The notes under the pieces were generated by a model. It did not search any database. It was not told the origin of the DNA and saw only the letters and a list, made by a program, of their open reading frames with translations. From Symbiodinium natans (Eukaryota > Sar > Dinophyceae > Suessiales > Symbiodiniaceae), in NCBI GenBank assembly GCA_905221605.1, contig CAJNDS010001169.1:186001-250000 (forward strand): DNA of 64,000 nt. The letters are read 5' to 3'. The translations under genes and the position numbers were made by a program. Positions 56,520 through 64,000 of this stretch are shown here, in pieces; position 1 is the first letter of the stretch, and each line of letters opens with the position of its first letter.

Positions 56520-59500
56520 CCTGACCATGCCATCGCCGCCAAGCTTCGACACCGCTTTGCAGCATCCTCCGTTTGCAAGGGCCTGACTTCCCAACATTCT
56601 GGGATCGGAGCACTGTAGTACACCTCCCCAAAGTCCGAACTCTAAACCCTCACCCTGCCATTTTGAAGGTTCATGAGAAGTAAGTAGGGTTGTAGGTAAT
56701 TACCCCCCAAAAAGTTTCCCTCTAGATTTGAACCACCAAAGCCTCCGAAGCCCTGAGCCGCTGAAGTTAACCCCTAAACACATCAACAGGGGTAGCCTCC
56801 TCAAATCGAGCTCCTGTCCGCAGTGCCCGCAGCACAGGCGCCGTGCAGTGTCCGGACCCTGACACCGGGTGCCTTACGTGGCTGTGCCGTTTAGGCTTTA
56901 GGCCTGATGATTAAAAGGCTTGGGGCTTAAAAGGTGAGAGATAGTTGAGGGAAGTCCAGCTAAGATTGGGCCTTGGGGCTGCGCTCCCCTTGAAATTCCC
57001 GTTTTTCAGCCTTCCCAGGCCCGCGGTGCTCCCAAAACCCACCAAAGCATCATCAGCATCAGCCGGCTGTCGCTTTTTCAGGCTTCCCAGGCCCGCGGTG
57101 CTCCCAAGGCCTGCCAAGGCCCGCAAAGGCGAGCATCATCAGCATCAGCCGGCTGTCGTTTTTTCAGGCCCGCGCTGCTCCCAAAACCCACCAAGGCCCG
57201 CCAAGTTTTTTCCCACTCCCAAAACCCACCAAGGCCCGCCAAGGCGAGCATCATCAGCATCAGCCGGCTGTTGTCTTTTCAGGCTTCCCAAGCCCGCGGT
57301 GCTGGCCCGCCAAGGTGAGCATCATCAGCATCAGCCGGCTGTCGTTTTTTCAGGCTGCCCAGCCCCGCAGTGCTCCCAAAACCCACCAAGGCCCGCCAAG
57401 GCGAGCATCATCAGCATCAGCCGGCTGTTGTTTTTTCATGCTTCCCAGGCCCGCGGTGCTCCAAAAACCCACCAAGGCCCGCCAAGGCGAGCATCATCAG
57501 CATCAGTGGGCTGTCGTTTTTTCAGGCTTCCCAGGCCCGCGGTGCTCCCACAACCCACCAAGGCCCGCAAAGGCAAGCATCATCAGCATCAGCCGGCTGT
57601 CGTTTTTTCAGGCTTCACAGGCCCGCAGTGCTCCCAAAACCCACCAAGGCCCGCCAAGGCGAGCATCATCAGCATCAGCCAGCTGTCGTTTTCTCAGGCA
57701 TCTCAGGCCCGCGGTGCTCCCAAAACCCACCAAGGCCCGCCAAGGCGAGCATCATCAGCATCAGCCGGCTGTCGTTTTTCAGGCTTCCCAGGCCCGCAGT
57801 GCTCCCACCACCCACCAAGGCCCGCCAAGGCGAGCATCAGCAGGCCGGCTGTCGTTTTTCAGGCTTCCCAGGCCCGCGGTGCTCCCACAACCCACCAAGG
57901 CCCGCAAAGGCGAGCATCACCAGCATCAGCCGGCTGGCGTTTTTTCAGGCTTCCCAGGCCCGCGGTGCTCCCAAAACCCACCAAGGCCCGCAAAGGCAAG
58001 CATCATCAGCATCAGCCGGCTGTCGTTTTTTCAGGCCCGCGCTGCTCCCAAAACCCACCAAGGCCCGCCAAGTTTTTTCCCACTCCCAAAACCCACCAAG
58101 GCCCGCCAAGGCGAGCATCATCAGCATCAGCCGGCTGTTGTCTTTTCAGGCTTCCCAGGCCCGCGGTGCTCCCACAACCCACCAAGGCTCGCAAAGGCGC
58201 ATCAGCCAGCTGTCGTTTTTCAGGCATCTCAGGCCCGCGGTGCTCCCAAAACCCACCAAGGCCCGCCAAGGCGAGCATCATCAGCATCAGCCGGCTGTCG
58301 TTTTTTCAGGCTTCCCAGGCCCGCGGTGCTCCCACAACCCACCAAGGCCCGCAAAGGCGAGCATCATCAGCATCAGCCGGCTGTCGTTTTTTCAGGCTTC
58401 ACAGGCCCGCAGTGCTCCCAAAACCCACCAAGGCCCGCCAAGGCGAGCATCATCAGCATCAGCCGGCTGTCGTTTTTTGCAGGCTTCCCAGGCCCGCCAA
58501 GGCCGGGATTAGTGTTTGGGGGTCTAGAGGGTGTGAGATTTTCTGGGGCTTGGGATTGTGGCCGAAGACTATCCCTAAACCCTCTAGACGCTAGACCCGA
58601 AACCCCAAAGCCCTATGGAGCCCTAAACCCTGCAAACAAACACACCAAAAATGGGCTGGGAATGAAAGGGTTAAAGTACAGCCCGGCGTCAGCAGCAGTG
58701 GAAGCAATGCTTCTGCCAGAGATACCTCCTCCGCGCCTGTGCAAGAAGTGCTTTGATAGACCCTCAAGCCTAAACTTCCGCGAAACTTAAACCTAAACTT
58801 CCCACTTTAGACTTCCCCAGTGTCGGCCCTGTATGCCCTTTTTGGGAGGGCCTCGGGGCTATTCTTGTGGGTACTTTCGGGCGCCCTCGCCCCTGCCAGC
58901 TCACGCCCAGCCTGTCCTCAGAAGGGGATACACCCGAAATCCGACTCCCGCCTACCCCCCGCATCCAAAAAAGTTGAAAAAGCAACGGGCCTGCGGCCCT
59001 AACGCAGCTACCCCAAACGCAAGAACCAGGAATCACTCAATCGCATAAAAAGCCCCAGAACCCCAAGACCCCGAGCCTAACGCCTGAACCTTCAGGCCCT
59101 GCGCAGCATGCCTGGGCATCTTGCAGAAGAAGCCGTTCCTCGGCAATGTAGCCTCAGTATGCCGGAAGGGGGTTTGGGTTGAGGGTATGGGTTTTTTGGG
59201 CTTGTGGCTTAGGGCTGAATGCTGTAACCCAGCCTTTAGTAGAAACTGCAATGAAGGGTTCTGACTAACGCTTCTGAGAACGAACAGAACGAACCATGCT
59301 GCCCACGTAGATTCGAGGGTCCGAGCTTAGTGCTTCCGGAATTTTAGGGTTTAACTTTCCTACTCCCCAACCCCAAACCCGAAACCTCTGCCCCTTCCTG
59401 TCAGGGAGCTGATTGTCAGCTCTTCGCCTTCTCGGAGCTGCTTCAGGCTCCTTCTTGGTTCTGGTTAGGGCCTTTACGTTTCAGAGCTTGTTGGGGTGAG

Positions 59501-62500
59501 ATGTAAGGTTTAGGGTTCAGGCGTTAGCGTATTGGGCTTCAGATTTTGGGATCTTTGGTGTGGGCCTTAAACCCAAAGCTCTAACCGTACTTCAAGGACA
59601 CACAGCCGCTCGGCCTTGCAGTTTGGGTCCAAGAGACCAGGAGCCGTTACCGCTGAGCCCGAAAAAAACCTAAAAACCCTAAAGCCCCTAAATGCCCGAA
59701 AAGCCCCAAAACCCTAAACCCTAAAACCGCGAGACCCGAAACGGAACTCTTCCCAGCACGAGTAGCAACGATAGAAAGGGCACCCTCTTTTGTTCAAGAA
59801 AGAATCCAGGGAAGCCTGAAAGGCTTCTGAGTGGGTCCAGGGCTTTCGGGTTGTAGAGTTTGGGCTGAGGGTTCAACGTCGAGGCTTTAGCTCAGCGGTC
59901 CCGGGCCATAGCTCCTGACCGCCAGAAGCTTTCCATCTTCAAAAACGCGGCAGTTGGGTGCACACGAATGCCTCAGCTGGCGCACAGCGAAAGGATTTCG
60001 GGCTGTAGGGTCTGGGTGCCCCAAACCTAAACCTACAAACCATTGCCATAAACAAGGTTTAGGCTTTAGGGTTTGAAGCGGCTGTTCCTCCACACAGCAA
60101 CAGTTGCCACAACTGGTCATCGTCCGCCTGACTACTCTCTCCCTCAGCCCCAGAATCGCAAACCCTAAACCCAAATGTTGAACCCTGAATCGACGTCCTA
60201 AACGAGAACCCTTGACGGTGGATGAACAAGTTCCAGGGCTTAGGGGTTTGGGGTTTTTGATCCGGGGCTCGTGAGCTTTGAAGCCGATTGAAAGAGGCCG
60301 GCGCCAAAGCCGAAGCGTTGTGCGTTTACCCGGCAGACCTGGTACTTGCTCCTTTCGGGCTTTGTTAGGGGTTCCAGGCTGTTTGGGGGGGGGGGGGGGG
60401 GGATTTGGGGCTTAGGGTTCGTAGGGCTTCTAGGATGTGGGTCAACAGTTAAGATGTTTGCGCCACCTCCCTTTTGTCACCGATCCTTCTTTTAAAAACA
60501 TGTCATCCGAATTCTGGGGCTCTTGAAATCCCAGGTTTCCCGCCTGCCGGAACATCAAGAGTGCATCCTCGGCGATCACCTCTTTCCTGGGGGAAGGTTC
60601 GGCCCTGCTGAAGCCTTACAATGGGGTTATGGCATGTTTAGGAACCCCAACCCGGAACCTGAATGAGGTTTGGTCGGTTCTCTTGATTGTGGTCCCTGTT
60701 CGGGTGCCCTGAACGCAGGGGGCCGAATGAAAACAGCGAGAGGGACCATCAATGTGAGAGAACTGACCATAAACCTGCTGGTTTCCATTCTTGTCATACC
60801 TACAAAACCAGAAACGTTATGCCAGCCAAAGAAGTAGAAGTCTGGCACGTCATTCACTTGAAAAGCAAGACAAGACGCAAAACACTTTTTGAAGAATCCC
60901 CGAACTACCCTTAAGGTTACAAGCAGGGTTTCGGACTTCAACTAGGCACGCAGGGATGTCAGGAATTTAAGACCTGAACCTAAACCCTGATTAGATCCGA
61001 ACAGTCTTCTAACTCCTAAGCCCTAGCTCATTGAAATCCTAAAGCCCGAAATCGAAGCCCGGTTTTCGGCTTATTTAACATCCAACCATAAAGGCCTTTA
61101 ACCAGCTTTGCCTTCGAAGAACCGTTGATAGCCAGGGTTGAGCAATAGGGGAGATGAAGAAGTCTTTTTGCGTAGTTTATACGCAGGTGACTTTTGGTCT
61201 AGCTGGGCACGGAGCTGCGTGTACCCCTTCGGTCACCTCCTGGCTTAAGTCGTGTGCCAAGCTGCGCCGAAATCTCCGCCACCTCGGCCGCCGAGAGCCG
61301 GAACTTGAGCGCCTCCGCAGAGCGACTCCAGGTTTGGGCGGCCGGGCACCGCTTGAATCGAAAAAGGAAAACAGCAACTTCAGCCATAGAGTCTAAGCTT
61401 TAGGTTAAGGGTTTCGCGCTTGGGCTTAGGGCTTAGGGTTTGGAGTTTTGGGTTTGAGGCCTGTATGGCCTAAGTGTGCCACAAAGGCCAAAGAGCCCAA
61501 AACTCCCGACATTTGGCAGCCTTGGGGACTACTTAGAGGTGGGTGTAAGTAGGGCAGCCTGGGTTCGAAATCATCACCAACATTAGGTTTTAACCTCGGA
61601 GCCGGGTGTAGGGCTTACGACCTCAAGATATTCCCTGAGGCTCTTAAACCTCCAACTGCCCTCCTCAGCCCTAATCCCACCCTGAAGTCTCCTCCTCAGC
61701 TCAGGAAGACTCCTTATCTGGCAGCCCTCTAGATTGCGGTACCATTTGCTGGATTTCGGATGAGTTTAGGGTTCAGGGTTTTGGGGCTTTGGGTTTAGAG
61801 GAAGTGTTGCCGCATTTTTGCCTACCCTAAATATATCACGCTAACAGAAACCCCGCTAAACCCCACAAAACCCCCCTGATTAAACCCCAAACCCTAAACC
61901 CCACCCCCCACCCCCCCACCCAAAAAAAAAAATATAATAAATAATAATCATCATAATCATCATCATCATCATAATACCTCCTTTCGCAGTCCCTGGAAGC
62001 ACCTCCGATGCGCAGGAGGCTCCAGGGTTGGCTTCGAAGTCCTTGCTTCGGAGTTTAAGCGGTGGAGAGTTTAAGGGTTGAGAGGGTTGCAGAGGGTTGA
62101 GGGCTTAGGATTTAGGACTTTTTAGGGTTTAGGATATTCAGGGTTTAGGGCTTAGGGTTCAAAATGTAAGGCTTAGGATTCGGGATTTAGGGGTTAGGGC
62201 TAAGGGGTTTAGGCGGCTCCTTCAGCATCCGAAGCTGGCTCACATCGAGATCTCGGAAGGCCTGGACACATTGGCGAACCAACAACCGGTTCATATGTGG
62301 GCCTTAATAATTAGATTCGGGTTTTGTGGGTTATGATAGTATAAATATAAAGGAATCCTAAGGGAAGGCTATTAGTAATTATTCCGACCCCTATATTAGG
62401 TTCGACGTTTGGGGGTGTGGAGCTTACCACCGGGACTTTCGCACTGCAACCGCCAAAGTGAGCAAACTTTACCCAGATACACATGGGGGTTTCCGAAATT

Positions 62501-63890
62501 TGGGGTACCTACTCTTTGGGGATCTACATTAGGGGTCCCCTATTTTCGTAAACCCCCACATTTCACCACATATCATGGGGGACCCGGAGCACCCTCAACA
62601 CCCTTTGTCGCTCCTTGTTCGAGATTATGCATGGGGGACCGAGATCTGGGATTCATCGGCCTGGATTCCTTGCACTTAGGGCGCCCCCCAACTCCCAACT
62701 CTAAATCCTAGAATCCTCAGACCCTCAACCCCCAAAACCCGAAACAAAACACACACTTAAAGCCCCTAGGCTCTGAAACCTCTAGCCATGAAAACCCCGA
62801 AGCCTTCAACGAACCCTCCAACAAACCCTCAAACACCCTGAAGCCCCAAGTCCCTCAAACCCACAGAGCCCCCTACACAAACCACAACCCTCCCAAACAA
62901 TTCACCCTAAGAAACTCCCAACATATTGCAGGGGGAGCGAGCCTCAAACCAGTCTGTCCGCGAAGCCGAGGCGAGTAGCTGCCACGGCAGTATGATGCCT
63001 GGGTAGTCTGGGGTTTAGGGTTGTTTTTGTTTGGGGCTGCTAGCCCAGGGTTTAGTTCTAAGCACGGCTCCAAACTACCATGAGTATCACTAGTTATTGT
63101 AGGACCCTCAAAAGGGCACCCCAAAATCTTGCGAAAACACATAGCTGCCCTACTAGCCCTCCAAGTGGCTGAACTGCGAACCACTAGAGACGCACGAGAG
63201 GCATGTTCCGCAGATCAGAGTGTAGGGCTTAGGTTCAGTGGTTTTTCACTTGGGGGTCTCGTGACTACTGAAGGCAATTAGGTTGACAAGGGAACCGGAC
63301 CCAAACAGAGGCCAGAAGGGCACTTGGAGGTTCATGGGCATTTACGCCCGAGCCTATGCGTAGGGCAACTATCGCTACAATGGGGTGGAACCTTATTGGG
63401 CGTCGACTGCTTGTCTGATGACTTCAATGTAGTTCCTTTTTTGTGTTTGTTTCTGTTTTTTTGTTGGGGGGGGGAGGGGGGAGAGGACTAAAACCAAGCC
63501 TTGACCCCTTAGCTTGGACTGACGCCCTGGGTCAGTGGGTGATGTGCTTCAAAGCTCTAAACATTAAACCAAGAGCTAAATCCCTAAAAGACAAGAACTT
63601 TAGATTCAGGCTACAGTAATAAGTAAGCTACCACAATAACTTACATTAAGCTGCCACAAACAAGAACTAACCTCATTTGCTACCATATTGCAAGATTTTG
63701 GTGGCGTGTGTCAAGCTTCAAGCAGCAAACCCCTGCTGCATGGAACCGAAACCTTAATTCGAACCTAAGCTTTCAACACCATAGCCCCTAAACCCTATCA
63801 TTTCAGAATCTTACTTCAGGCAAGAAGAAGCGGCGTCTCTGGCTGCTGTCCGGGTGCAGGGGCGCTCCTGCAGCAGTGTTTCGCCCGCTC
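56520..63890 (-). CDS. SMYD-like SET/MYND methyltransferase, partial, 8 exons
   Basis: SMYD proteins are lysine methyltransferases with a SET domain split by a MYND finger, a Cys-rich post-SET and C-terminal TPR-like helices. Exons in transcript order: 63,822-63,890 (AGETLLQERPCTRTAARDAA), 62,220-62,261 (AFRDLDVSQLRMLK), 61,263-61,312 (ALKFRLSAAEVAEISA), 60,548-60,586 (KEVIAEDALLMF), 59,901-59,971 (HSCAPNCRVFEDGKLLAVRS then YGP), 58,694-58,736 (ARRRYLWQKHCFHC), 56,814-56,858 (GPDTARRLCCGHCGQ), 56,520-56,566 (DAAKRCRSLAAMAWS). HSCAPNC is the SET cofactor-site motif (usually NHSCxPN; Arg replaces Asn here), and the R...L...C-x2-C pattern fits the post-SET. Phases agree from 62,261 through 59,901 and from 56,858 to 56,520. 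The MYND exon, the GEEL/SY exon and the start codon were not found. The SET assignment is firmer than the subfamily. Confidence 0.65.
57001..58503 (+). repeat. Tandem array of 86-bp repeats, about 17 units
   Basis: The unit contains GCGAGCATCATCAGCATC, a CTGTCGTTTTTTCAG tract, GGCCCGCGGTGCTCCC and ACCCACCAAGGCCCGCC. Starts at 57,401, 57,487, 57,573 and 57,659 show the exact 86-bp period. Two units carry the same extra segment (a TTTTTTCCCACTC insert near 57,208 and 58,075), so a block was duplicated about 867 bp apart. Because 86 is not a multiple of three and no unit has a stop in any plus frame, all three plus frames are open for 1.1-1.6 kb. These frames are not genes. The array lies in an intron of the SMYD-like gene. 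Confidence 0.95.
61928..61977 (+). repeat. ATA/ATC trinucleotide microsatellite
   Basis: A poly-A run is followed by (ATA)n and (ATC)n units, preceded by a C-rich stretch with telomere-like CCCTAAA. Confidence 0.9.
62485..62557. mobile_element. MITE-like element, 73 bp
   Basis: This is the second member of the family, with left end GGGGGTTTCCGAAA and right end TTTTCGTAAACCCCC. It is flanked on both sides by ACAT (62,481-62,484 and 62,558-62,561). The interior is shorter than in the copy at 56,396 but shares GGGGTACC and GGGCTCCCC/GGGGTCCCC-like stretches. It lies in an intron of the SMYD-like gene. Confidence 0.75.
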
Positions 63891-64000
63891 CTGCCGCAAG
63901 ACGTCGATTGGGGGTCTTAGGGCATCGGGCTTTGTGGTTAGCTTTTAGCGTTTTGGCTACTTGTAGTTTCCATAAACCCTAAAGCCGAAACCCCTAAACC

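Noticed and set aside
56945-58790. Three overlapping plus-strand open frames of 549, 491 and 380 codons
   Set aside because: They are rotating translations of the stop-free 86-bp tandem repeat; 86 is not divisible by three, so the same peptide motifs appear in every frame.
1-64000. CRISPR arrays, rRNA or tRNA genes, and a dinoflagellate spliced-leader relic
   Set aside because: No direct repeats with unique spacers, no rRNA-like stretch and no convincing tRNA or spliced-leader sequence was seen by eye; a covariance-model scan was not possible.

Overview
The window reads as nuclear DNA of a dinoflagellate, most likely a Symbiodiniaceae-type genome. Four things point there: (1) protein-coding sequence sits in very small exons (14-79 nt) separated by introns whose donors are mostly GC or GA rather than GT, with AG|G acceptors; (2) introns are full of degenerate telomere-like CCCTAAA/TTTAGGG heptamers; (3) an intact, very large Ty1/copia-type element has the Lys/Gly-rich, CCCH-finger polyprotein style I associate with dinoflagellate retroelements; (4) MITE-like and simple repeats are common. 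Apart from the retroelement, no open frame longer than about 160 codons looks like a gene. The genes had to be found by reading exon by exon on the minus strand.

Layout. 205-36,095 (minus): 30 exons of SF3B1, the HEAT-repeat scaffold of the U2 snRNP SF3b complex, covering the equivalent of human residues about 604-1094 without a gap (about 1.47 kb of coding sequence in 36 kb). The C-terminal end runs off the left edge. Three neighbouring exons (29,154-30,264) carry single-base indels, all at short homopolymers. The 18.6-kb intron between exons at 29,154 and 10,532 holds, on the same strand, eight phase-consistent exons of a second gene, a multi-pass membrane protein resembling the TMEM8/PGAP6 (CREST) family (18,256-24,384).

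36,370-45,297 (plus): a complete copia-type LTR retrotransposon, inserted antisense to SF3B1. It has 455-bp TG...CA LTRs with one mismatch between them, a 5-bp CCCCC target duplication, a copia-like half-tRNA primer site, a polypurine tract and a single 2,635-residue polyprotein. Besides gag, protease, integrase, reverse transcriptase and RNase H, the polyprotein carries a 2-oxoglutarate/Fe(II)-oxygenase-like domain between protease and integrase, a CCCH zinc finger in gag and a possible SAM-like domain.

45.3-64 kb (minus): exons of a SET/MYND (SMYD)-like protein methyltransferase from 63,890 down to at least 56,520. Weaker exon candidates continue to a possible stop codon at 45,563. This region also holds a 1.5-kb array of 86-bp repeats, a TTTAGGGG minisatellite, an AT-rich island (46.7-49.3 kb) without telomere-like motifs, and two MITE-like elements with 4-bp target duplications (one at 56.4 kb, one at 62.5 kb).

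The main puzzles are the oxygenase-like domain in the retroelement, the SF3B1 exons being interleaved with exons of other genes on the same strand, and the absence of the 5' half of SF3B1. Nested genes, a truncated or shuffled copy, and an assembly join are all possible. No database search was run; family names come from recognising conserved motifs.
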